A model generated the notes under the pieces. That model saw only the letters and a list, made by a program, of their open reading frames with translations, did no database searches and had not been told where the DNA came from. Below are positions 11,481-22,735 of a DNA stretch of 64,000 nucleotides, piece by piece. Within the stretch, counting starts at the first letter, position 1. Every line of letters begins with the position of its first letter. This stretch comes from Diplonema papillatum (lineage: Eukaryota; Euglenozoa; Diplonemea; Diplonemida; Diplonemidae): the NCBI GenBank assembly GCA_030068145.1, contig JAPJBO010000430.1:62001-126000 (forward strand), in the 5' to 3' direction. Position numbers and translations under genes: made by a program.

Positions 11481-11853
11481 GGGAGGTCCGGTCAAGGTTG
11501 GCAGTCTCTGATGCTTGTTCTTCTTTCGGCTTTCTTCTGGCTGTTCTCGATCGTGTGCCCCGCAACATCTCTCTTGCCTGCCTGTGTTGCGACCGGCCAA
11601 GTCTGACAGTGTTCCTCGCGCGCCGAGCACGTATCGCCGCTGGCCTGCCGGCACTGTCCTGAGGAGTTCCTGTCAAGGTTGGCAGTCTCTGATGCTTGTT
11701 CTTCTTTCGGCTTTCTTCTGGCTGTTCTCGATCGTGTGCCCCGCAGCATCTCTCTTGCCTGCCTGTGTTGCGACCTGCAAAGTCTGACAAAGTGTTTCTC
11801 ACGCGCCGAGAACGTATCGTCGCTGGCACCGTCCTGAGGCGGTCTGGTCAAGG
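11353..11853 (+). repeat. Three tandem copies of the 3' end of the upstream gene
   Basis: A unit of 181-184 bp beginning CTGGCTGT and CTCGATCGTGTGCCCCGC starts at 11353, 11537 and 11718. The first copy is the last part of the 5436-11480 coding region including its stop codon. The second and third carry the same coding end and downstream sequence with indels (the second loses CAAA before GTGTTCCTC; the third is shortened). The copies outside the gene are no longer in a continuous frame. Confidence 0.9.
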
Positions 11854-13109
11854 TAACACGGAGCTAGTCTGACACTTGCTGTCGTCGGCGATACCCCGGG
11901 TTCCCTCTCTCCGCACCAGCCAGTATCCACGAGGCGCGACCTTTCCAGGTACCGTGCGCCTGTGCTTTTGTGAAAATCGTGGGGAGGGCCGAACGCCTGC
12001 TAAAAAGAAGCCGAAACGTAGCATGTGTGGTTCTGGCTGTGCCGAGCTACGATCATCTGCCTGACAAACCATACTCGCACCGCTGTCTTGTTTGCAGACA
12101 GACCGACAGGTTCCACGCTGATGTTGGTCGTCCTGATATGTCTGCAGGACCAAACGTTGCCCAATCACTATAGATTGAGATTTCTTCTCCCCTTCCTCTT
12201 ACAGTACTACAGAATAACCCATACGGCGAAGATCACCCGGAGACTTTAAAATCCCGGATTCTCAAGCGAAGCTCCACTCTGAAACACCCAAATGTCTACA
12301 CGCATACCAACCACCACCGCCTTTGTGTTTGTTTTGCTCCTTTCCCTCTCTCCGCGCCAGCCAGTAACCGGGTAGGGAGTGCGACCTTTCCAGGTACCGC
12401 GCGCCTGTTCCTTTTCTCATCTTTCTTGCTTAACCGAAGAAGAAAAAAACGAAGCCGAGGCACCCGTCCACCGCGGGTAAAGGTGGCGTGGCATCCTTGC
12501 CTCAGCAAGTGCCGCCGTATTTTCTTTTTTCTCCTCCTCTCATTTCGACCGGCATACAACTGTGTTCATACTTGCCTGCCGTCTGCGGGAACTTTTAGGT
12601 ACACGGGCCACACGGATCAGCATGCACTTTTCTCACGGGCTAGGTTACTCAATGACGTCATCATCGCCTGCCATTGCTTCGTCAAGATCGAGTATTTGGT
12701 AAACGGGGCAGGTGATCTGTCGAGAGGGGAGTGATTCAATCTCCGAGTTCAAGAGCGAGCTGGCACGCTCGTTTCCACCTTTCGAGAGCACGCGTGGGCC
12801 TCAGGCGTCGGGCGCCCTGCGAGATTCCCGTTTTCGGGATCTTCTTCTTCCTTCGTTGGGCCCCCGTATTGGGCATCTTCGGCTTCCGCTTCCGTCCGGC
12901 AGCTGGGCTCCCGTCCAGGACTTTGGGCTGGGGGAGTCCTCTCCTTTTCCGTACCGGTCGCTCGCCAGTACCGGGTGTCGGCGGCGGTCTCTTCGCTTTC
13001 CGCCGAGCAGCGGCGAAGCTGTTCCGAAAGGCGGCCGGAGGCCCGCAGCGAACACGCACAAAGTGCGGGCAAAGGTGCAAAGAACTCGGAATAGAAGGTT
13101 GAAAATTCC
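11854..13109. other. Intergenic region with a repeat pair and a dispersed-repeat copy
   Basis: No supported gene. About 11900-12020 and 12340-12470 are related to each other, sharing CGACCTTTCCAGGTACCG followed by GCGCCTGT. A partial copy of the dispersed family described at 29607-29880 lies at about 12036-12172. A Pro/Arg-rich open frame at 12712-13284 runs into the 28S-like segment and is not considered a gene. Confidence 0.6.
12036..12172 (+). repeat. Partial copy of the 3'-flank dispersed repeat
   Basis: Diverged copy of the family whose longest members are at 22928-23193 and 29607-29880, recognised by GAGCTAC, CTGCCTGACAAACC, ACTCGCACCGCTGTC and TTCCACGCTGATG in the same order and spacing. 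Confidence 0.65.
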
Positions 13110-13452
13110 TTCCTGGGATGGGGTATCCACAGAGGGTGAGAGTCCCGTATTTCCTCGACGAGCCATGTTGGTTAACTCCTTGCTAGCACGAGTCGCTCAG
13201 TTTGGGAATGCTGAGCTAATCGGCAGGTATCCCTCTGCTAAGGCTAAATATCTCCCGGAGGCCGATAGCGAACAAGTACAGTGATGGAAAGATGCAAAGA
13301 ACTTTGAAAAGAGGGTTAGAAGTCCCCGAAACCGATGAGTGGTAAGAGTTGGAGATGCGTTCAAATCTTAATCATTGCTCCTTCACTGGGGTTTATGGTT
13401 GAGACATCTGGACCTTTTCGGATCGTCCCAGCTTCTGTTGCGAGACGGCTTA
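13110..13452 (+). rRNA. 28S rRNA fragment (5' domain, degenerate)
   Basis: Matches the 5' part of large-subunit rRNA. GGGATGGGGTATCCACAG with GGTGAGAGTCCCGTA corresponds to the segment before the D2 region. CTGCTAAGGCTAAATA, GAGGCCGATAGCGAACAAGT and AAAGAACTTTGAAAAGAG are hallmark conserved blocks in the right order, followed by a TTAGAAGTCCCCGAAAC equivalent of TTAAAAGTGCCTGAAAT. The downstream part (to about 13452) is variable-region-like but recurs at 56029 and 57206, so it belongs to the same unit. The fragment is isolated and slightly altered, so it is probably not functional rRNA. Confidence 0.85.
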
Positions 13453-14114
13453 AGCGTTGGGGGACCCATTCGAGTCCCAGCCACTGCTCCCCGTCACTGG
13501 GGTTGGCGCTTGAGAACTTGGCGGCGGAGCGGCAAGTTGCGTTCACGACGAGCTGACATGGACCCCTTCACCATCGGCATTCTATTTCAACTGCACTTTA
13601 GGCTAAAGGTTAACTTTCTGTCACTTTACTGAAGCGCCAGCAAACCTTCTCACTAAACAAGAGTCGCAAGGCACGTTGAGGGACAGTGAGGGAAACACAA
13701 AAGACACTGGCTGAGAAGTAATTTGAGCAGCCAGTATAAGAGAGCGAGCGAACTAGTGGAGTTCTAGTTTAACCGTATTTTGGGCTAAAGTACTCGAGGG
13801 GCTGCCTTGTGCTTACTTCAAGGAGGCTAGAGGGAGAGAAACAATACAACTACAAAGTGGGTCTTTTTGTTGAGAACTTACGCCCGCCACTGAACCCAGA
13901 TTCACATGTGTTTCGTGTGGGCTACAGCACATTTACCTCCTTTGAGATTTTGCAGCTGGCAGCCTCCTCAGGTATTTCCTGCAAAGCAGGTGCTTATACA
14001 AATAATCAGCTTTTCTGCAGCACGCCATCAAACCTTCTCACTGAACAAAAAGGTGGCAAGACGCGAAACTGATCGTCGACCCGCGGGAACTACGGCAAAA
14101 AACTGAGAAACACG
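13453..14114. other. Gap between 28S fragment and methyltransferase gene
   Basis: No gene recognised. CAAACCTTCTCACT recurs at about 13637 and 14030. A segment at 13935-14010 resembles, in inverse orientation, sequence near 30410-30500. The last 100 bases form the 5' flank of the gene starting at 14115; no clear polypyrimidine-AG acceptor was recognised. Confidence 0.4.
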
Positions 14115-16091
<1,977 letters not shown>

Positions 16092-16194
16092 GCACACGAC
16101 TCGGGTGCAAACCCGTAGCCTCATGCCCTGAAAATCGAGCCCCGCAAGCAACCGCTTGGCAGGACCACACTTGAAACAAACTTCTCCTGCCTGC

Positions 16195-16600
16195 TGAGGG
16201 TGCGGATTTCGAAATACGCGATCGCTCGGCGGCAGTGCAGGGAACAGAACGTTTGCCACGGCTTGGTGGTGCAAACCCGTGGCCTCATCGTGCCCCACGG
16301 ACATCGGAAATCACTTGTCAGGATGACATTTGAAAGCAACATCTCCCGCCTGATGAAGTGCGGATATCGAACTACACACGTCAAGGAGCCTAACATCCAG
16401 TGTGCGAAGGGCAAACTAACGGTGCAAACCCGTGGCCTCCCTGATGCTCTACGGGTTGTTACAATTGAGCCCGCAGCAAGCGGCTGTCAGGATGACACTT
16501 GACAGCAAGTTCTCCCGGCTGGCACAGTGCGGATTTCGATGTACGCGCCAATGAGCCTAACAAATATTGTGTGAAGGGCAACACTCCGGGTGCAAACTCG
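16195..16600 (+). pseudogene. Three decaying copies of the methyltransferase 3' end
   Basis: Fragments of the last 140 bp of the 14115-16091 gene recur. About 16195-16310 repeats GTGCGGATTTCGAAATACGC and then GCTCGGCGGCAGTGCAGGG through TTTGCCACGGCTT. About 16350-16440 repeats GTGCGGATATCGAACTACAC, CGTCAAGGAGCCTAACATCC and GTGTGCGAAGGGCAA. About 16510-16600 repeats GTGCGGATTTCGATGTACGC and GAGCCTAACA...GTGAAGGGCAAC. Divergence is greater than in the gene and frames are broken. The copies also share a GTGCAAACCCGT block not found in the CDS, so the copied unit extended into 3' flanking DNA (also at 16108). Confidence 0.85.
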
Positions 16601-16924
16601 TGGTCTCATGTTGCTCTACGGATTGTGAAATCTGAGCTCGAATCGCTTGTCAGGATCGAGCATGGCGAGTCACACCAAAGGGCCGATTGAACAGAATGTT
16701 TGTCGTGCCAGCTCGTCTTCTTACGCTGGTCGCAATCATGCACGAATTTCTTTGCATTGTCCATGTCCTTACCAAGTGGCCACTGAAAATAGTGCAGTCA
16801 CGTTCAGCGTATCCCTGGGACACGCACACACTCTGTCTCACTTGTCTCCTAGATGTCGTTCCTAACCCGACCTTACACTTTTACCGAAAGCAATGCTGCA
16901 GAGTATATCTTGCCGACCGACTTT

Positions 16925-17072
16925 CTTTATCAGCTTCGGCTGACACCATTTGCGCACTTACCCTTAGTTAAGAAGACGACTGAAAGCATAGACACAAAGG
17001 TAGCTCAAAGCATCTGCAGAATAACACAACACGAAAAGCCTCTAGGCAAAACCCCATTTTCACATTTCTTTT
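16925..17072 (+). repeat. Dispersed repeat shared with 28957-29095
   Basis: TATCAGCTTCGGCTGACACC, ATTTGCGCACTTA, CTGAAAGCATAGACACAAAG and AGCATCTGCAGAATAACAC occur here and at 28957-29095 in the same order, with few changes. Both copies lie downstream of a host gene. Confidence 0.85.
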
Positions 17073-17103
17073 TTCAGCGCCGGGTTGCCCCTCCCATGTA
17101 CTG

Positions 17104-17292
17104 CAGGTAGCACGGGTGGCGAGCTACGAACAGCCGCCTGACAAACCAGACTCACACCGCTGTCCTGTCTGCGGACACTCAGGTTCCGCGCTGATGATGG
17201 TCCGCCTTATGTGTCCGTGGCTTAAAGGACCGAAACACGGCGCAGACGGGACCAGTGTTGAGCACACATCCATTCCAAGCACGTTCTTGCAA
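17104..17292 (+). repeat. Copy of the 3'-flank dispersed repeat
   Basis: Near-identical to 29690-29880: GAGCTACGAACAGCCGCCTG, CAGACTCACACCGCTGTCC, TCCGCGCTGATGATGGTCCG and CATTCCAAGCACGTTCTTGC. Lacks the upstream part present at 22928 and 29607. Confidence 0.9.
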
Positions 17293-17517
17293 TCCCATGT
17301 CCTGCGGAAACTGAAGCCTTAGCTCGGGGAAACGAGCTTGGGCGAGGCCACTTTCCATCCACACATAACGCCGGAGTGAAAAACTGCCTCACCGCACCTA
17401 CAATTGAACTGAGCGCATCGGTGCCAATCACGGTCGTGGGAGTCTGCAGGGTTGCCTTCAGTACTGTGCACAGACAGCCTCCTATGCTATTACAGCGGAA
17501 ACGCCCCCCATTCCAGA

Positions 17518-17660
17518 GAAAGAGTACGTACAGTAGTGAGTAGTGAAGAGAACGAGCGTGAAATAATGGAGGTAGCACAACCTACCAGACCAGCGGAGAC
17601 CACCGCAAAAAGATTTCTTACCTTTTCCGTATACATTGAAACCCAACGCCAATAACAACG
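17518..17660 (+). repeat. Repeat holding an apparently empty MITE site
   Basis: Related to 51787-51925 (CAGTAGTGAGTAG, GGAGGTAGCAC, CTACCAGACC, CACCGCAAAAAGA). Here AGAGTACGTACAGTAG is uninterrupted. At 36559 the left half (AGAGTACGTAC), and at 51786 the right half (GTACAGTAG), adjoin copies of a 210-bp inverted-repeat element. This locus therefore shows the pre-insertion state. Confidence 0.75.
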
Positions 17661-18282
17661 ACCCCCATTCCAGAGTTTTACACCCGATCCGACCCGCTTG
17701 CGGCTCGAACCCAAGAATCCATGCTTCAGCCTTGGTTTGAATCGTTCATCGAAATTGCAACAACTAAACCGCGTGCAGACCCACCGCACGGATGTAGGCG
17801 TAACACGGTGCGTGACGCTGCAGGAGAAGAAGTGCACGCCACGAACAGCACCGGGCGACGGCTCGGCCGGCGAAAAAGTGCCCAGTCGCTGTCTGAGAAG
17901 ATGAACTGAAGCTGCACCAGCTTCGTAAAGCGAAACTCGCCCTGCGGAAACGGAGGATGTGGAAAGTGGAATTTCCACTTGCCCCGGAAGAAGAAACAGC
18001 ATAGGGCGAAGAGGTCGAAGAGGATGACCGCTGTCGGCAGTCAGGAGTAGCGCTACGAATGTCTTACGCGCAGACCACCAGGTCACATGTTTTCTGAGAG
18101 CTGAAACCCCCCTGGAATGGACCCTGCCACAGTTTTTTGTGTCCAACGAATGCAATTTGTCAAGAACAGGAACCGATCGATGGCAGCGTACTATCCTTAC
18201 TGCCAGTAGATGAACAACGCAGGTTGGAAGGAAGATGCGCGCAAACAAAAGCCAAGCTGTCCTTTCGAGGTTAGGTCGGTCG

Positions 18283-18345
18283 CCGTAAGTGCGCACCATC
18301 AATTCCTTTAAGTTTCAGAATCTTTGATTGCATCTTGTTGAGGCT
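18283..18345 (-). rRNA. 18S rRNA scrap, inverted
   Basis: Read on the - strand, CTGAAACTTAAAGGAATTGA is one of the most conserved blocks of eukaryotic 18S rRNA. It is followed by TGGTGCGCAC, a rough equivalent of CGGAAGGGCACC. Similarity upstream of this block is weak. In rRNA coordinates this piece lies immediately before the segment at 1231-1310, but here it is far away and inverted. Confidence 0.65.
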
Positions 18346-18784
18346 TTCCCTGGTAAAGGGAAACCGACTTTTTTGCTCGGTCAGACAAAGTGCTAAAGTC
18401 CCCGAACAGAAAAAAACCCTCTGCACGACAAGGAAAAGGAAAACACCAACAAAACAAGGTCAGCCGACAGCGGGACTGACCCAAGAGAAATACACACGCC
18501 GCCGGGCGGGCGGGACCTTGCTTCACGAGTTCGCCTCCCCGCGAAGCCGGGGTGCGCGGGGCCCCTCTTGCCTCTTCTTCGCACGTCGGCACTCAGCCGC
18601 ACCACGCCTGCCGGCCCGACGATTCCGAGCACCCAGCAGCACCCGTCGACCCGAACGTTAGCGGCGCACGGCCGCGGCGTACGTCGGGCCAGTCAACCCC
18701 CCTATTACCTCGGAGTGCATCGAATTGTCTCAGATTTTGCATTCTACTCCAAACCTGCTGCTGTCTATTGCAGTCTACTTTCGC
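18346..18784. other. No gene seen
   Basis: GC-rich spacer with short overlapping frames; nothing recognised apart from the approach to the minisatellite. Confidence 0.4.
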
Positions 18785-18988
18785 AGTCTATCACAGTCTG
18801 TCAGAAGCTAGCAAAGGCTAGCACAGGCTGTCGTGGGCTATCGCAGTCCAGTCTATCACAGGCTAGCACAGGCTGTCGTGGGCTAGTTTATCACAGGCTA
18901 GCACAGGCTGTCGTGGGCTATCACAGTCTAGTTTACCACAGGCTAGCACAGGCTGTCGTGGGCTGGTCTATCACAGGCTCGCACAGGC
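18785..18988 (+). repeat. Minisatellite directly upstream of a start codon
   Basis: Repeated units of CACAGGCTAGCACAGGCTGT followed by CGTGGGCTA, with linkers such as TCACAGTCTAGTTTA; four to five imperfect copies. The last unit ends six bases before the ATG at 18995. Confidence 0.9.
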
Positions 18989-18994
18989 CCGAAA

Positions 18995-21900
18995 ATGCGC
19001 GGACGATCGCCTGCTGACGCGCCGGCAAACCTTCGCACGGAGCGCCCCGCAGTGCGGACGCTGGCGAACCCGGTGGTGTCCCCGTTCGTCAGGTGGCCGG
19101 CGGCGAAGGGAGCCGACGAACCGCCGGAGCCCGCTGCACCCACTGCTGGCGGCGACGCCGCCGTCGCGCCCCCAGAGGCCTCGCCGCAGTCGGAGCCGTC
19201 GGGAGTCCCGTTGACCCGTGGGCCCGCGCAGTCCTGGCCTGGGGAAGAGTTGGCCGCTGGCGGCAGCAACGGGCCGGTAGTCACCTCGGCACGGTCGTCT
19301 GCCGCGTCCAGTCCGACCACTCCGAGTTTCACGGAGCCGGAAACCAAGCCCGGCCCGCCCAGCGACGGATACGCGTCGGCCTCCCCTTTGGCGGGGGCCA
19401 TGACGCCGCCCGTGGAAGCCTGGGGGGGTGGCACCACAGCCGGGTCCCGGCAGCGGGATGCGGGCTCGCACTCTCCGACCGTCGTTCGGGGGAGAGGGGG
19501 AGTGTCGTCGGAGTCAAGCACCACCAGCGGTTCTACCCCCGGGCCGGCGTGTCCGGTGTCGAAATCGGAGCCGATCCGCACCTCCCTCGACAGCCTGCGC
19601 GACCACGAGCGCCCTGATTCCCCCCGGCCCAGCAGCGGGACACCCGACGACCCCGCTGTGCCCAACCCGGGGCCCACTGGCGCGCCCCGTCGGAGCACTT
19701 CCGGTTCGTGCGCAGCGCGCGCTGCTGGTAGGGGCGTTGGGGAGGCTTCAGACGCCGCGGTACCCAATCCGGCGCCGCCCCACCGAAGCGCTTCCGGGTC
19801 TTTGTGTGCGGCGCGAGCAGCCGGCGGGGGGGTCGGTGAGACGTCAGGCGCCGCGGTACCCAATCCGGCGCCTGACGACTCCGGGCAATCCGACACGCCC
19901 GTGCCGCGGCATCAAAGCGCCTCTGGGTACTGGTGCGTCGCCGGGCCTGAGTGGGAGAGGGCACGGGCCGGGCTGCCAGAGCGGCGCCTGCGGAGGCACG
20001 TCGTGACCGCCGTGAAGACATGCCTCGCGGCGCGGGCGCGGGCGCAGGCGCTGCTCCACCGGGAGGGAAGGTGGCCGTCGGACTGTGGGGACGCCAGCGC
20101 GGTGCTGGGCGCGGGGGCCGAATCTGTCCCGGACTGCGAACTGCGGCCGTCGCCGGGCAACGACCCACTGGCGTGCTACGTCGCTTGCGTCACGCTGCGC
20201 TCCACCCCCGCCGACGCCGCCCCCCCGTACGGGTGTGTCGTCTACTCCGAGACTCTGCCGGCCGCCGCGCGGCCGCAGCCCGCCCGCTCTCCGACCGCTT
20301 CGCGGCCGAGGCCGCTCCCGGCGGGGCCGCCGTCGCCCCGCAGCGAGCCGCACTCGCCGGGGTGCGCCGCAGACGCGGGCGGCGCATCCCCGCGCGGGCC
20401 CGAAACGGGGGAAAACGCCGCCGCGCGGCCGCAGCCCGCCCACTCCCCGACCTCTTCAGGGGGGAACGGGCCCGAAACAGGGAGAACCGGGTCCGACGCA
20501 GGGAAACCCGCCGCCGCGCGGCCGCAGCCCGCCCGCTCCCCGACCTCGGCGCCGGGATGCGCACACGACGCGGACGGCACGTCTCCGCGCCGACCACTGA
20601 GCGGCCGAAGCACGCCGAAAGCAGAGGAAAACGCCCCCGGGAGCAGACCCGAGTTGTCGTCGGCGGACCCCGAAGCCTGTGGTATGGACAGGCAGGCCAC
20701 GGCGCAGCCCGCCGCCGGCGCGGGAGGGGCCGTCCGCGCCCGCGGGATCCAGGGGAACGAAGGGGCGAGCGGCGGGTTGACGCCGGAAAGTGACGCAGGG
20801 CTGCAGGGTGCCGGCCACCCCCCGCCGCTGCTGGTGGAGGCCCCCTCTCGGTCCGCCCAGCCGGACCGTGGGTCGAAGCCGCCGGCACCCGCCGTCGAAA
20901 CGGAGCCGAGCGCAGGCCCCGGCGCGCCCAACAACTGCGGGGCGCAGAACGCCGCTGAATCGAGCGAGGGCCCCGCTTCCGGCACCCCGGGCCACGGGGA
21001 CACGCTGCCTGCCGGAAGGGACGCCAATCTGCCCAGTGCGGGCGTCGGGGTGGGAGAACCCTCGCCCCGCCAGCGCGAGCGCGGGCGGCGGAAAAACGAC
21101 GGGCCCGCCGACGGCGGGAGCCTCGTCGCGATGGGCTGCCGGATGCGGGGGTTCTGGACGCCGCCGGCGAAGGACCTGCAGACGCGCGTCTTGCTGGCGG
21201 CGCTCGACGCCATGGAGCGTGCGAGCGGGGGCGCCGGGCCGTGGGACTTTTCGACCGAAAACGGGCACTTGCTGTGGGTCGGCGTGTGCAACTTCGAAGG
21301 CGGAGTGCCCGGGGGGGGTTCGATGGCGTTCTACATCCCGCACCCGTTCGTCCTGGGGGAGGGCCGCTGGGGGATCCCGGCCCCCGACACTCTCTTCAGC
21401 GCGTGCGAGCTGCTAGAACGGGCGAACGTCCTGGAACCCTGTACCCCGTGCACAAACGAAATGACCCCCACGACCCCTTTGGGGCTCTTCCCCACCGCAA
21501 GCCCACCCGAGGCCGAGGCTACCGTGACCCACCACGCCGACGGTGAACGAGGGCACAGCGCCCGCGCACCCCCAGTCGATCTACTCGACCCCGATTCCTC
21601 GCGAGACGGCGGCGGAAGACGGAAGCAGGCGACCTCCAGCCACACCGTCGACGATCAAGCCGGAGGCTCCACCGCGCCGGCCGCCGATGAGAGACGGCAG
21701 CAGGCACCAACCCCCAGCCACCAAGTCGGCCGCCCGGCGGCCGCAGGCGCAGCGGGAAGCACCACCCCTCGAGGGTCGGTGATTCCAGCACGAATGCCGT
21801 GTATCCCTGCTGCAACCGCTCCTTTTGAATTGCCCGCAGGCGACGAGGGCGCGGAGACGGACCCGTCCAAACAGACCGGCGCGCTGGTCACTGATTATTT

Positions 21901-22288
21901 GCTTTGGCTGCGCGGGCGGCGGCGCGTGCGGCTGCAAAACGGCGCGCGCAAGGTAATGGGACTGCCCCCGAAGCCCGCCCCGCAACGGTACCAGATATTC
22001 GGGTTCCGCCGGCCGGCCGATTGCAACTCGCCCCGGCTTCCCGCGTACCTCGTCGAAGATGAGCCCGACGCCACCGCCTGTCAGAGTCTGCATGTGAGTG
22101 TCGACCTTGTGTACCAACACAGCGGGCATCAACAACAAGAGGAGCAAGAGCTGCTCCCCTCGCGCCAGGACCTCATCCAGAGTTCTGGCGACTCAAAGTT
22201 GAGGCACAGGTGGTGCCAATTACTGGTCTGCGCTGCGAACATTGTACCCATCGTCCTTCTGCTCCAGATCGCTGTGTCCTCTATCTGA
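18995..22288 (+). CDS. Pro/Ala/Gly-rich protein of unknown function with hydrophobic C-terminus
   Basis: 1097 residues, not recognised. No signal peptide is seen. Most of the chain is low-complexity, with imperfect repeats (GVGEASDAAVPNPAPP-type, three copies around residues 225-300; AARPQPARSPT-type, three copies around 425-530). Two stretches are less biased and richer in Cys and Trp, so may be folded: about 309-420 (GYWCVAGPEWERA to CYVACVTLRS, PPYGCVVYSE) and about 700-820 (MGCRMRGFWTPP to WVGVCNFEGG, IPHPFVLGEGRWGIP). The last about 20 residues (LLVCAANIVPIVLLLQIAVS) are hydrophobic and could act as a tail anchor, although this part lies in a tandemly duplicated segment and may have been gained recently. 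The codon-position GC bias and uninterrupted length support coding. Confidence 0.65.
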   Translation: MRGRSPADAPANLRTERPAVRTLANPVVSPFVRWPAAKGADEPPEPAAPTAGGDAAVAPPEASPQSEPSGVPLTRGPAQSWPGEELAAGGSNGPVVTSARSSAASSPTTPSFTEPETKPGPPSDGYASASPLAGAMTPPVEAWGGGTTAGSRQRDAGSHSPTVVRGRGGVSSESSTTSGSTPGPACPVSKSEPIRTSLDSLRDHERPDSPRPSSGTPDDPAVPNPGPTGAPRRSTSGSCAARAAGRGVGEASDAAVPNPAPPHRSASGSLCAARAAGGGVGETSGAAVPNPAPDDSGQSDTPVPRHQSASGYWCVAGPEWERARAGLPERRLRRHVVTAVKTCLAARARAQALLHREGRWPSDCGDASAVLGAGAESVPDCELRPSPGNDPLACYVACVTLRSTPADAAPPYGCVVYSETLPAAARPQPARSPTASRPRPLPAGPPSPRSEPHSPGCAADAGGASPRGPETGENAAARPQPAHSPTSSGGNGPETGRTGSDAGKPAAARPQPARSPTSAPGCAHDADGTSPRRPLSGRSTPKAEENAPGSRPELSSADPEACGMDRQATAQPAAGAGGAVRARGIQGNEGASGGLTPESDAGLQGAGHPPPLLVEAPSRSAQPDRGSKPPAPAVETEPSAGPGAPNNCGAQNAAESSEGPASGTPGHGDTLPAGRDANLPSAGVGVGEPSPRQRERGRRKNDGPADGGSLVAMGCRMRGFWTPPAKDLQTRVLLAALDAMERASGGAGPWDFSTENGHLLWVGVCNFEGGVPGGGSMAFYIPHPFVLGEGRWGIPAPDTLFSACELLERANVLEPCTPCTNEMTPTTPLGLFPTASPPEAEATVTHHADGERGHSARAPPVDLLDPDSSRDGGGRRKQATSSHTVDDQAGGSTAPAADERRQQAPTPSHQVGRPAAAGAAGSTTPRGSVIPARMPCIPAATAPFELPAGDEGAETDPSKQTGALVTDYLLWLRGRRRVRLQNGARKVMGLPPKPAPQRYQIFGFRRPADCNSPRLPAYLVEDEPDATACQSLHVSVDLVYQHSGHQQQEEQELLPSRQDLIQSSGDSKLRHRWCQLLVCAANIVPIVLLLQIAVSSI

Positions 22289-22590
22289 AAGGCGCCGTCA
22301 CAAATGCTGCAAGTACTGCGCTCATGACTGTCAGCCTTATATGTCCCGTCTCCCGGTACCTCGTCCAAGATGAGTCCGACCGTCGGAGCCTACATGTGAG
22401 CAGCGACCTTGTGCACCAACCCAAGGAACAAGAGCTGGTCCCCTCGCGCCAGGATCCCATCGGCGACCCGCCGGCAACAGCGTTCAGGCATGCCTTGTGC
22501 ACATTGGCGCCTGTCGCTGCTTCGGTATCGTCGTTCTGTTCCAGCTGTCTGTCCGGTCCCCGGTCGAATTTTTGAGTGCGCGCACCCCCT
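22040..22590 (+). repeat. Tandem duplication of the 3' end of the 18995-22288 gene
   Basis: 22040-22290 (inside the gene to its stop) and 22350-22590 are aligned copies. They share TACCTCGTCGAAGATGAG/TACCTCGTCCAAGATGAG, CAAGAGCTGCTCCCCTCGCG, a diverged C-terminal part, and both end in AAAGGCGCCG. The downstream copy also ends in a stop codon near 22575 but its frame is broken. Confidence 0.85.
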
Positions 22591-22591
22591 C

Positions 22592-22735
22592 GCTGAAAGG
22601 CGCCGAAGACCATGTCTGCAAGTTCCGCGCTGATGATGGTCAGCCTTATGAGTCCGCGGCTTAAGAAGTCGAAACACGGCGCGGACAGGACCGGTGCGGT
22701 GTTGAGCACAGAACCACCCCAAGCACAAATCTTGC
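22592..22735 (+). repeat. Partial 3'-flank dispersed repeat
   Basis: TCCGCGCTGATGATGGTCAG, CGAAACACGGCGC and GTGTTGAGCACA place it in the same family as 17104-17292. A smaller scrap lies at about 22287-22350. Confidence 0.75.

Larger units (their letters stand above)
16601..18284. other. Intergenic region rich in dispersed repeats
   Basis: Contains a repeat at 16925-17072 shared with 28957-29095, a 3'-flank repeat copy (17104-17292) and a repeat at 17518-17660 shared with 51787-51925. A 270-residue open frame on the - strand (17490-18302) and two short + frames near 17700-17910 have no recognisable domain. I see no supported gene. Confidence 0.5.

Noticed and set aside
12712..13284. 190-residue + frame
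   Set aside because: Its 3' half is the 28S rRNA-like segment, and the rest has no domain.
17490..18302. 270-residue - strand frame
   Set aside because: No domain, overlaps a dispersed repeat at its end and starts beside the 18S scrap; could be real but not supportable.
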